NCBI GenBank assembly: GCA_934247125.1
Contig: CAKQIZ010000053.1
Span: 1-13,420 of the forward strand
From: an uncultured Clostridia bacterium
Lineage (GTDB): Bacteria; Bacillota; Clostridia; Peptostreptococcales; Anaerovoracaceae
Length of the DNA: 13,420 bases
Direction of reading: 5' to 3'
The notes below the pieces were generated by a model that was not told the DNA's origin, ran no database searches, and was given only the letters and a program-made list of their open reading frames with translations. Below, piece after piece: positions 6,674-13,249 of this stretch. Position 1 is the stretch's first letter; each line of letters begins with the position of its first letter. The translations under genes were made by a program, and so were the position numbers.

Positions 6674-6868
6674 CTATTCGCTTTTTGTTTCGGGAGCACT
6701 GATAGTGCCACTCATTGAATAGTCTTTTTCGTCGTAATATAAATAGACATTATGGCCTTCTGTGTTATCAGCTGAATAAAATCCTTCAAAGCTACCCGCT
6801 TCAATCGTATATCCAAGTCCTTTGCATTCCTCGACATAAGCATTAAACTGCTCTAACAGTGCCATTAA
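6674..6868 (-). pseudogene. C-terminal fragment of a small unknown secreted-type protein
   Basis: About 63 residues read ALLEQFNAYVEECKGLGYTI, EAGSFEGFYSADNTEGHNVY, then LYYDEKDYSMSGTISAP, with TAG at 6676-6674. The helix plus aromatic strand pattern resembles small uncharacterised lipoprotein-type domains of gut Firmicutes (DUF6591-like), but I am not certain. The N-terminus and any signal peptide are missing. The sequence further upstream in the same frame (from 6979) is not native to it. Its stop codon is in frame with the tape-measure fragment that follows. Confidence 0.45.
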
Positions 6869-6871
6869 TCC

Positions 6872-6990
6872 GACACTTATCAAAGACTTTGATAATGATT
6901 CTCTTTGTAAAGTCAAATCCGATAAGGCTGGTGCTGTCAAAATCGCCCGATATGCTCTTGACAAATGGCAAAATCTCAAACAGTATAGTG
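6872..6990 (-). pseudogene. Unassigned fragment between exporter and DUF6591-like pieces
   Basis: In the frame of the exporter fragment the codons continue NNTILFEILPFVKSISGDFD, STSLIGFDFTKRIII, then leave any recognisable pattern. The peptide does not fit the exporter family at this point and looks like part of a membrane protein of another kind. I cannot name it. It is bounded by two apparent deletion junctions near 6990 and 6870. Confidence 0.3.
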
Positions 6991-7346
6991 TTATTCATAA
7001 ACTGCATGACTGCGGAATTGAGCTTTCCATGCAAACGATGATATTCTTCCATTTGTTTGCCTGTAACCGCCATTGCGACACCTTGAATAAGTATGCCGAG
7101 GATCAGCGGTGATAGGATGCAAAGTGCCATAATCGGATTGACCGTCAGCATGTAAGCAAACATAATAATGGGAGCAAAGATCTCAGAAGATATATCCGGT
7201 ATTTGATGCGCTAAAAACTTTTCGATGCGCTAAACATCCTCCATAATAACTTTTTTGATTTCCCCGGAAGTATGGTCAGTGAAAAAGCCGAGGTTCACCT
7301 TCGCAATATGGGCACTGATTTCTTTTTATCCATCATCATCTCCTCC
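6990..7346 (-). pseudogene. ABC exporter (fused TM-ATPase type), start and internal TM fragment only
   Basis: A ribosome site GGAGGAG (7346-7340) and tandem ATGs (7339-7331) begin MMMDKK, 62 bases after the FMN-binding gene. Within 7320-7325 the frame jumps to the inside of a TM domain: EISAHIAKVNLGFFTDHTSG, EIKKVIMEDV, a TAG at 7232-7230 where Glu or similar is expected, then RIEKFLAHQIPDISSEIF, two TM helices, and GKQMEEYHRLHGKLNSAVMQ. The F-L-A-H-Q-I-P-D and E-Y-H-R-L-H motifs are typical of the exporter-fold pairs (IrtAB/YbtPQ-like) often encoded after siderophore importers. The ATPase domain is gone. Loss of function is certain; the subfamily is inferred. Confidence 0.75.
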
Positions 7347-7407
7347 ACGTCGTAGACGGCATTACAGAGAAAGCCGCTGCTTTTGCAGTTATTACGATGC
7401 ACGGCTT

Positions 7408-7764
7408 TTATTTCTTTATCGTTGCCTGTTCCATACAATCCTTCACAGCTTCACGGATTGCGCTGCTTGTAATTGTCGCAGAGGTGATTGCGTCCACATC
7501 CCATGTCTGAGCATCCACAATCTTGGCAGGCAGCTCGTCTATTGCACGATCTCCTATGCCCAAAGTTTCAGTGTGTGAGACAATTCAAACTTCCAATATG
7601 CTGTGCTCGTCAAACTCAACCTCTACCGAAACAGAGCCTTCATACCCCTCGGCAGCCGCAGTGTAAACGCCAGCAGTATAAATAGCTTCAGACTTGCTGC
7701 AACCAGCCACAAGCATAATGACGCAAAGCAAAAATGTAACGGCGAATAGTGTTCTTATTTTCAT
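7408..7764 (-). pseudogene. FMN-binding lipoprotein of the iron operon, interrupted by in-frame TGA
   Basis: It starts at ATG 7764 behind AAGGAG, overlapping the ATPase stop as ATGA. Residues 1-22 are a lipoprotein signal (TLFAVTFLLCVIMLVAGC, lipobox LVAGC). An FMN_bind domain follows: YTAGVYTAAAEGYEGSVSVE, VEFDEHSILEV, then TGA (7587-7585) as codon 60. The same frame continues perfectly: IVSHTETLGIGDRAIDELPA, KIVDAQTWDVDAITSATITS, SAIREAVKDCMEQ and TAA at 7410-7408. The S-A-T-I-T motif is the site where ApbE-type transferases attach FMN to Thr. A full-length product would be 117 or 118 residues, normal for the family. Role inferred: an extracytoplasmic electron carrier, possibly reducing the ferric chelate. 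As it stands, only a 59-residue product without the flavin site would be made unless the stop is read through. Confidence 0.88.
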
Positions 7765-8588
7765 CTTTCTTTTTCTCCTTCTTTTTCTATGAGCTCTTTT
7801 TGCTCTGTTATCCTGTATGGGAGACACACAGGGACATCTAGTATCGGATGATTGATAACTTCTGCCTCAACGTCAAACACTTCACGCAGGGTCTGCGGAG
7901 TGATGATCTCCGTCGGCGTTCCGGAAGCATATAACATTCCGTTTTTTATTGCCACAAGGTAATCAGAAAACATTATGGCATGGTTCAGATCGTGCAGCAC
8001 CATAACGACGGTTACGCCGTTCTCCCGATTTAGCTTGCGCAAGAGGGACAGAATCTCCAATTGATGAGAAATATCCAGATATGTCGTTGGCTCGTCCAAA
8101 AACAACAGCTCCGTTTTTTGTGCGAGTGCCATAGCGATCCACGCTCGCTGCTGCTGACCACCTGAAAGTTGATCCATTTCACGCTGAGAGAGTTCGGCCA
8201 TGTTCGTGATGTCAAGAGCCCACCCAATAATCTCCCTGTCCTGCACACTTAGTCCGCCCAAGGAGGAGCGATATGGAAAGCGCCCATATTCAACGAGATC
8301 ATTTACTGTAATGCCGGAGGGTGTTTGTGCTCCCTGCGGTAAGAGCGCAAGCTTTTGCGCAACGAGCTTTGTCGGCATTTTATGGATTATCTCTCCATCC
8401 AGATACACATTTCCGGAATCAGGATAAAGGATACGGCACAGCGTTTTCAAAATAGTAGATTTCCCGGAGCCATTTGATCCGATCAGCGTTGTGATCTTGC
8501 CTTCAGGAATATCTAAATCAAGCCCTCTGAATACTTTTTCACCATTATAACCGGCAGACAATCCCTTTGCCTGCATTCGAGACTGCAT
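7761..8588 (-). CDS. Iron-siderophore ABC transporter ATP-binding protein (FepC/FhuC type)
   Basis: The cytoplasmic ATPase of a ferric-siderophore/haem/cobalamin-type importer, 275 residues. Walker A GSNGSGKST, Q-loop LLPQG, signature LSGGQQQR, Walker B LLFLDEPT, D-loop and switch His (VLHDLNH) are all intact, with the C-terminal GTPTEIITPQTLREVFDVEA stretch typical of the FepC group. The start is chosen at ATG 8588: AAGGAGG is 8 bases upstream of it, whereas an in-frame ATG at 8594 lies only 1-2 bases from the same ribosome site. The upstream permease stop TAA is part of that ribosome site (gap 12). The last codons overlap the FMN-binding lipoprotein start by 4 bases (ATGA), implying translational coupling. 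Confidence 0.95.
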   Translation of the reverse strand: MQSRMQAKGLSAGYNGEKVFRGLDLDIPEGKITTLIGSNGSGKSTILKTLCRILYPDSGNVYLDGEIIHKMPTKLVAQKLALLPQGAQTPSGITVNDLVEYGRFPYRSSLGGLSVQDREIIGWALDITNMAELSQREMDQLSGGQQQRAWIAMALAQKTELLFLDEPTTYLDISHQLEILSLLRKLNRENGVTVVMVLHDLNHAIMFSDYLVAIKNGMLYASGTPTEIITPQTLREVFDVEAEVINHPILDVPVCLPYRITEQKELIEKEGEKER

Positions 8589-8600
8589 AGACATTCCTCC

Positions 8601-9599
8601 TTAAAACCACTTGCGAAGTAAAAACAGAAAATATGGTGCTGCGAGTATGGCAATCACGATCCCTACCGGGATTTCACGGGGCTGAAATGCTGATCTGCCA
8701 ATCGTGTCCGCAAAAAGCAGTATCAGTGCTCCGAAAAGCATTGATGCAGGTATTAAAACTCGATGCCTTCCTCCGAGTACTCCCCGTGCTATATGTGGGG
8801 AGACGAGACCGACAAAGCCTATACCACCGCTAACGGAAACGCATACGGATGTGAGGACAACCGAAGTAAACAGAAGAATCCTGCGCTCCCTCTCCACGCA
8901 GACCCCCAGGGCCAGGGCGGAAGACTCCCCCAATGTGAGGATGTCCAATACATTTATTCTTACGAAAAGAATCGGGATAAGAAGGAGCAGATAAGGCAGC
9001 AGTGTCTTGACCTGATACCAGCTTGTCCCCCATATATTCCCTGCAAGCCACCTTGCGATGATTTGGTAACTGCTGTTATCCATGTTTGAAGCCATAATCA
9101 ACATGAAGGACGAAAAGAGCGCCGCAAGACCGACTCCGCCTAGTAAAAAATAAGCGGGATGTAGTTTCCCTCCCCGTTTCGCAAAGATATACAGTATTGC
9201 GGTTGTGCAAAGCCCGCCCGCTATGGCAAATACCGGCTGAAATACCATTGTAGATGTATGCAGCGAAGGAAAGAACGTCAGAAACAGCATGACAGCAAAG
9301 CCCGCCCCGGCATTGATGCCCAGTATCCCCGGATCAGCAAGCGGATTTCCCGTCACTGTCTGCATAACGCACCCGGCTATAGCCAGCCCCATACCACACA
9401 AAAGTGAAAGCACGATGCGAGGAAGCCTAAACTGTATGACCACAATAGACGTCTCCCCTGAGTCCGGATGCAGTAAGCTCCGAAAAACCGTCAGATACGG
9501 TATTTTTGCGTAACCGCTGTTCACAGCCAAAAGAACTCCCATTACTATCAGCAGCAACAGAACAAGAGTTATCAGATAGTTTTTGTGTACTCTTTTCAC
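8601..9599 (-). CDS. Iron-siderophore ABC transporter permease 2 (FecCD family)
   Basis: An integral membrane permease of 332 residues, about ten TM helices, beginning with GTG (VKRVHKNYLITLVLLLLIVM). Family hallmarks: FRLPRIVLSLLCGMGLAIAG, then MQTVTGNPLADPGILGINAG, and the cytoplasmic coupling-loop region GFVGLVSPHIAR before VGIVIAILAAPYFLFLLRK. The GTG at 9599 is chosen because it has AAGGAGG 10 bases upstream and overlaps the preceding permease stop as GTGA. A longer frame that extends back to 10028 is only the antisense-free alternate frame of permease 1 and is not used. It pairs with permease 1 to form the heterodimeric channel. Intact. Confidence 0.95.
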   Translation of the reverse strand: MKRVHKNYLITLVLLLLIVMGVLLAVNSGYAKIPYLTVFRSLLHPDSGETSIVVIQFRLPRIVLSLLCGMGLAIAGCVMQTVTGNPLADPGILGINAGAGFAVMLFLTFFPSLHTSTMVFQPVFAIAGGLCTTAILYIFAKRGGKLHPAYFLLGGVGLAALFSSFMLIMASNMDNSSYQIIARWLAGNIWGTSWYQVKTLLPYLLLLIPILFVRINVLDILTLGESSALALGVCVERERRILLFTSVVLTSVCVSVSGGIGFVGLVSPHIARGVLGGRHRVLIPASMLFGALILLFADTIGRSAFQPREIPVGIVIAILAAPYFLFLLRKWF

Positions 9600-10636
9600 A
9601 GTGCCCGCACCTCCTTTCGATAGGTGAGTGCAAAAAAGACGGGGACGCCGATCATGGATACCATCGCCCCGACAGGCGTATCGAAAGGATCGTTTACTGT
9701 TCGAGCGGCCACATCCGCCAAAACGAGCACAATACCGCCCAACAGCGCAGATATCGGCAGGATTCTCCGGTAATCTCCGCCGACAAGAAAGCGGGCTAAA
9801 TGCGGAACGATCAATCCAAGAAAAGATATGCCACCCACAAGCGAAACGCTTGCTCCCGCTAAAAGCAGAACTACGAGAATACCGATCAATCTGACGCTTC
9901 GGACGTTGATACCAAGGCCGATGGCACAGTCCTCTCCGAGAGCCAGCGCAGATAAGCGACCTGAGAGCGTCAACCCGACAATCCCGGCTACAACAATGAA
10001 CGGTACAATCAGTTTCAGATTCTGCCATGTGATTCCGGACAAACTGCCTGCACTCCAGTAAGAGAGTGCTTTCGTAATTCCAAAGGCAAGAGAGATCGCC
10101 TGACTCATTGCAGTAAGAAGAGCTGAAATCGCAGCACCCGCCAAAATCAGGCGAAACGATTCTGTTTTCCTCTTTCCCGCACCGAAGCCATAGACCAGAA
10201 TCACCGCAAACGCAGCTCCAGCAAAGGCCGAAAGGATGGTAACGATGCTCGAAGCAGCAGGGAGTAATACAGCGGATAGCGCAACAAAGAATCCAGCTCC
10301 CGCGTTGATCCCCAACAGCCCTGCGTCTGCTAACGGATTGCGGGTAAGCCCCTGCATGACCGCACCGGCTAGAGCAAAGGCCGCCCCTGTGAAACAGGCG
10401 GCCAATGCTCTCGGCATACGCATATCTATTATGATTTTTCCAATATCCGAAGCGCCGGCGGGGTGCATAACAGCTTCAACAAAGATTTTGATGTTCCCGC
10501 CCGCAATCCCGGTGCAAACAGAGAAGCCAAGCGAAATAATGAGCAGTAGACCCAGCCAGACCAGCGCAAGAATAAACGCTTTGACAGACTGTCGATATTT
10601 TATTCTCTCCTGCGTTTTCTTCGTGGCTGTATCCAT
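9596..10636 (-). CDS. Iron-siderophore ABC transporter permease 1 (FecCD family)
   Basis: A 346-residue permease. After a basic N-terminus (KKTQERIKYRQSVK) come about ten TM helices, with MRMPRALAACFTGAAFALAG, MQGLTRNPLADAGLLGINAG and SFLGLIVPHLARFLVGGDYR, all diagnostic of the family; the end is PVFFALTYRKEVRAL. The start is taken as ATG 10636, 4 bases after the binding-protein stop, with GGAAAGG about 12 bases upstream. An in-frame TTG at 10648 would overlap the upstream gene and has no spaced ribosome site, but cannot be fully excluded. It overlaps the next permease by 4 bases. It is probably transcribed from the promoter region at 11613-11750. Confidence 0.94.
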   Translation of the reverse strand: MDTATKKTQERIKYRQSVKAFILALVWLGLLLIISLGFSVCTGIAGGNIKIFVEAVMHPAGASDIGKIIIDMRMPRALAACFTGAAFALAGAVMQGLTRNPLADAGLLGINAGAGFFVALSAVLLPAASSIVTILSAFAGAAFAVILVYGFGAGKRKTESFRLILAGAAISALLTAMSQAISLAFGITKALSYWSAGSLSGITWQNLKLIVPFIVVAGIVGLTLSGRLSALALGEDCAIGLGINVRSVRLIGILVVLLLAGASVSLVGGISFLGLIVPHLARFLVGGDYRRILPISALLGGIVLVLADVAARTVNDPFDTPVGAMVSMIGVPVFFALTYRKEVRAL

Positions 10637-10640
10637 TTTA

Positions 10641-11612
10641 TCACTCAACCTTTCCGTGATTCAAAATAGCGTTTGCGAGTTTTTCAAGATAGAGAGCCTT
10701 ACCCGTGGCCGTGTACGCCATGTTGTACTGCGTTTCATTGATTCCGTAATACACATTTCCAGCTTGTACAGCCTTTAGATTCTGCCAGGCAGCAAGATTT
10801 CCGGTGTCTCCAACTGTGCCATCATCACTGAAAAAGAAGACATGATCTGCGTCTATCAAAGAAAAGTATTCGGCGTCAACGACTTCTCCCCAAACATCAT
10901 CTGGCACGCCTGCCGAAGGAATCAGCTTTAGCTCGTCATAGACCAATCCTCCGGGCCCGCCGGTGCGATATATATAATAAGATCCGAAATGAACAGAATT
11001 GGCCTCGATGACGGCGAAAGTTTCGTCTCCAACAACATTTCTGATTTTTTTTGCAAAATCGGCAGCGTTGGCATCATAATCTGCCAGCCATTTTTCTACA
11101 GCTGCTTCCTTGTCAAACCACTTCCCCAATTGCTGAAAACGGCCACGCCAATTCACATAGCTCATGTCATCATCGATCATAACAGTGGGGGCGATGGTTT
11201 GAAGCTGCTCATAGACCTTATCGTGCCGGATGTTCATAATAATGAGATCCGGTTTTAATTCTGCAATTTTCTCAAGATTTAAGTCGCCGGTCGAGGAAGA
11301 CCCGGAGTAATTTCCCACGACTTCGATGTTCTTTTCACTAAATACCTGTTTAAGATGATCCGGAACGGATACGCCGTCAAACATACTGGTATTTGCCGAA
11401 GCGATCACATTCATATCCAGAAGCAAGAGTTCCTCCGTTAAGCCGGCTACATCAACGATACGTTGAGGTGCGGAGGGAATCGTTACTTCTCCTTTCATGT
11501 CTTTTACAACAATGGTATCTTTCGCTCCTTGTGTGCCTTTTCCCATCGTAGAGCAAGCTGCAAGGGAAAATGCAAGAGTAAGGCATAAGATAAGTATTAG
11601 CGTCTTTTTCAT
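10641..11612 (-). CDS. Iron-siderophore-binding lipoprotein (Peripla_BP_2 family)
   Basis: The surface-anchored substrate receptor of the importer, 323 residues. Residues 1-20 are a lipoprotein signal (TLILILCLTLAFSLAAC, lipobox LAAC). The mature part has the class III binding-protein layout: the opening strand VKDMKGEVTIPSAPQRIVDV, LTEELLLLDMNVIASA, first lobe ending LEKIAELKPDLIIMN, YEQLQTIAPTVMID, a long linker helix (~WLADYDANAADFAKKIR), and a second lobe ending with GNVYYGINETQYNMAY. The start is ATG 11612 with GGAGGA 8 bases upstream; an in-frame TTG 15 bases earlier overlaps that ribosome site. It is the first gene of the operon and divergent from the AraC regulator. The ligand (catecholate, hydroxamate, haem) cannot be set from sequence. 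Confidence 0.95.
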   Translation of the reverse strand: MKKTLILILCLTLAFSLAACSTMGKGTQGAKDTIVVKDMKGEVTIPSAPQRIVDVAGLTEELLLLDMNVIASANTSMFDGVSVPDHLKQVFSEKNIEVVGNYSGSSSTGDLNLEKIAELKPDLIIMNIRHDKVYEQLQTIAPTVMIDDDMSYVNWRGRFQQLGKWFDKEAAVEKWLADYDANAADFAKKIRNVVGDETFAVIEANSVHFGSYYIYRTGGPGGLVYDELKLIPSAGVPDDVWGEVVDAEYFSLIDADHVFFFSDDGTVGDTGNLAAWQNLKAVQAGNVYYGINETQYNMAYTATGKALYLEKLANAILNHGKVE

Positions 11613-11642
11613 TGTAATTTCCTCCAAACAATAACGTCACAG

Positions 11643-11658
11643 GTTAGAATGAGCTAAC
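11643..11658. promoter_or_regulatory. Palindromic operator in the importer operon leader (site 1)
   Basis: GTTAG-AATGAG-CTAAC, the same GTTAG-N6-CTAAC architecture as site 2 at 11794-11809. It lies 31 bases before the binding-protein start codon, so a bound protein would block transcription or initiation of the iron operon. The half-site resembles those of DtxR/IdeR/MntR-type metal repressors, though the usual spacing in those differs. I could not fix a convincing -35/-10 pair for the importer operon; TATGAT and TATACA near 11695-11710 on the minus strand are possible -10 elements with poor -35, as expected if the AraC protein activates. Confidence 0.5.
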
Positions 11659-11786
11659 TTGCGAACAGACTTATCAGTGCACACCGATGAATTTAGTGTA
11701 TATCATATGGCTATTCATTTCTGCCCGCTGAAGGAGCATTTTTACCCTGTGACGGAATATGAAAATGCTTGCTGTAAAAGAAAATC

Positions 11787-11815
11787 TTGACAAGTTAGTT
11801 GCGTCTAACTATAAT
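11787..11815 (+). promoter_or_regulatory. Consensus promoter of the AraC-family regulator gene
   Basis: TTGACA (11787-11792), exactly 17 bases, then TATAAT (11810-11815): a perfect sigma-A promoter. The predicted start near 11822 gives a leader of about 60 bases. Confidence 0.88.
11794..11809. promoter_or_regulatory. Palindromic operator inside the AraC-gene promoter spacer (site 2)
   Basis: GTTAG-TTGCGT-CTAAC fills the spacer between the -35 and -10 elements and is extended by one more pair (A11793/T11810). Occupancy would exclude RNA polymerase, so this is a repressor site. It matches site 1 in both arms and spacing. Confidence 0.65.
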
Positions 11816-11881
11816 ATAACTTGGCATCCAAGACAAAGCAGATGCCTCTCCTAAAAAACTTCTTGTGGGAGGATTAAATAA

Positions 11882-12793
11882 ATGTTATACGCACCTTTTC
11901 GATATGAAGCCTCGGATATTTTTCCGCGCAAGGTTCTTCACATACGCCCTGAATTGCATATTATCATGTCTGCTGGCACATTTGCAGATAATATAAAAAG
12001 GGATACATCCACAACAGCCCCCATGTTTGAGTTGAGCTACACTCGAAATGGCTCTATTTCCGGGGAAGTAGATAATACTCTTGTAGAATTACTGCCCACC
12101 CATGCATTGGTTGGATTCATGGGTCCCGTTTGCGCCCATGCAGAGTACGATCAAGGTGAAGATATACAATTATATTCGATTTGGGCAAGCCCTCGTGTGT
12201 TTAATGGATTTTGTGAAGCCGTTAGCGGAAAATCCGGCACCTGTTTTCAAGACTTTCAGAACAGAAATTATGTCTGCCGTCATTGCAGAATGGACGCGCG
12301 AGAAGAAATGATTTTAGGGAAATTGGATGCATGCTTTTTGGGCGAACGTGGTGCAATCAACCGCCTGTTGGTTGAAAGCTGCGTCTTGGAACTCCTGTCT
12401 ATTCATTTGGAACGTTTGCTTAATGATGGTGATGTGAAGTGTGCGAGTGGCCTGTCTAAAACAGAAGTAGACAGCATGAAATACGCCCGTGAAATCCTGT
12501 TAAATCGACTGGATTCACCTCCCACCTTGCTCGAACTGTCCAGACTGGTCAATATGAATGATTGCAAGCTAAAAAAGACTTTCAAGCACCTTTTTGGAAA
12601 AACAGTTTATGAATATGTTAGAGAACAACGTCTTGAAAAAGCATATTATCTGTTAGATAGCGGTGTATGCAATGTGAGCGAAGCGGCCTTTTCTGTAGGA
12701 TATACAAACATAAGCCATTTTTCTGAGGCGTTTCAACAAAAATACGGTGTGCTACCTCGAATCGTAAAAAAAGAGCGTCATTTAGTTTTGTAA
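11882..12793 (+). CDS. AraC-family regulator of the iron uptake operon (PchR/YbtA-like)
   Basis: A 303-residue cytoplasmic regulator. The N-terminal ~190 residues form the sensing domain in the style of siderophore-responsive AraC proteins (FELSYTRNGSISGEV, with a Cys pair YVCRHCRMD). The C-terminal ~100 residues carry two helix-turn-helices: MKYAREILLNRLDSPPTLLE, LSRLVNMNDCKLKKTFKHLF, then VSEAAFSVGYTNISHFSEAF and the signature end QQKYGVLPRIVKKE. It starts at ATG 11882 after GGGAGGA. The divergent position next to the binding-protein gene points to activation of that operon in response to the imported chelate (inference). Its leader contains CCTCTCC (11845-11851), which can pair with the ribosome-site segment GGGAGG (11867-11872). 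Confidence 0.93.
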   Translation: MLYAPFRYEASDIFPRKVLHIRPELHIIMSAGTFADNIKRDTSTTAPMFELSYTRNGSISGEVDNTLVELLPTHALVGFMGPVCAHAEYDQGEDIQLYSIWASPRVFNGFCEAVSGKSGTCFQDFQNRNYVCRHCRMDAREEMILGKLDACFLGERGAINRLLVESCVLELLSIHLERLLNDGDVKCASGLSKTEVDSMKYAREILLNRLDSPPTLLELSRLVNMNDCKLKKTFKHLFGKTVYEYVREQRLEKAYYLLDSGVCNVSEAAFSVGYTNISHFSEAFQQKYGVLPRIVKKERHLVL

Positions 12794-12837
12794 ACACCAC
12801 GATAAAACACGCACAATTGGTCGTTTCTTGTATGTGA

Positions 12838-12863
12838 GGAAGCGGGTACCCACTTCCATATTT
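12838..12863 (+). terminator. Palindrome after the AraC gene, possible terminator
   Basis: GGAAGCGGGTACCCACTTCC is a 20-base palindrome with one mismatched pair, followed by ATATTTT. It lies 44 bases past the AraC stop. The absence of a loop and the short T-run make it a weak terminator; palindromes with this GGGTACCC core could also belong to a mobile-element end or transfer region. Confidence 0.4.
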
Positions 12864-12906
12864 TCGACTTCCCGCACTCCGGCGCATCGGTTGAAAATTG
12901 CTTGTA

Positions 12907-12954
12907 CCCTCACAGGCTATCGCCTGTTGGGGCAGGCCCCTGGGAAGTGTCCCA
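12907..12954. repeat. Cluster of consecutive hairpins
   Basis: Three structures in 48 bases: ACAGGC-TATC-GCCTGT (12912-12927), with outer CCC/GGG pairs; GGGGC-AG-GCCCC (12929-12940); and TGGGA-AGTG-TCCCA (12941-12954). With the palindrome at 12838 they make this intergenic segment highly structured. No coding sequence explains it. Confidence 0.55.
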
Positions 12955-12971
12955 AACGGTATAATGTGTAA
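12942..12971 (+). mobile_element. Possible IS256-family terminal inverted repeat (scar)
   Basis: The order GGGAAGTGTCCC then TATAATGTGTAAA resembles the ends of IS256-family elements, whose inner part typically reads TATAAT-TGTGTAAA. No transposase or second end is present: PIN-gene sequence begins immediately to the right at about 12972, so this would be a remnant left by deletion or imprecise excision. Recognition rests on a short pattern recalled from the family. Confidence 0.3.
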
Positions 12972-13170
12972 ACAGCATATCATTCAAATCCCGGATTGCT
13001 CTTTTCGCCTTTGATGCCCTTTCTTCAAGATTCTCTCTGTATTTATTACAAACCTCATCAATGACAATTTCCCCTAAAACAATGGTTCCCACTTTCTGAG
13101 CCACCTCAAATGATGGGCTTTTCATCTTATAATCGGATCAAATAATATTACTATCTAAAAATATCAGCAT
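12960..13170 (-). pseudogene. PIN-domain-like gene (DUF4935 type), in-frame TGA and 3' truncation
   Basis: It starts at ATG 13170 behind AAGGAG with good spacing: MLIFLDSNII, then TGA (13140-13138) as codon 11, then in the same frame SDYKMKSPSFEVAQKVGTIV, LGEIVIDEVCNKYRENLEER, ASKAKRAIRDLNDMLF. The opening LDSN with the first catalytic Asp and the EVCNKYRENL helix fit PIN-like nucleases of the DUF4935 type, in which Cys or another residue would stand at the stop. After about residue 67 the sequence turns into the structured intergenic DNA and stops at 12910. Family members are several hundred residues long, so later catalytic acids are lost. Such genes often act as RNases in toxin or defence contexts. 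Confidence 0.6.
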
Positions 13171-13249
13171 TTCGTCACTCCTTGTTTCAATATTATTTCA
13201 TCCAGTTCATAATAATTTTCATCCAATTTAGTGCTTATTCGGACAAAAG

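Noticed and set aside
7370..7408. Inverted repeat AAAGCCG / CGGCTTT just after the FMN-binding gene
   Set aside because: Short stem with no T-tract on the minus strand; it might be a processing hairpin, but evidence is too weak to call a terminator.
7138..7587. TGA or TAG recoding (alternative genetic code, selenocysteine)
   Set aside because: TGA and TAG are used as normal stops elsewhere in the window (regulator, ATPase, binding protein, terminal winged-helix gene), Trp is TGG, and I see no hairpin positioned like a bacterial SECIS after the TGA codons. Nearby genes are plainly decayed.
9600..10028. Long N-terminal extension of permease 2 (open frame to 10028)
   Set aside because: It overlaps permease 1 in another frame, reads as Arg/Ser/Cys-rich nonsense, and the GTG at 9599 has a proper ribosome site and a 4-base overlap.
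13196..13229. Direct repeat TTTCATCCA-(G/A)TT, two copies 22 bases apart
   Set aside because: Only two short imperfect copies in AT-rich intergenic DNA; no array and no sign of CRISPR or iteron organisation.
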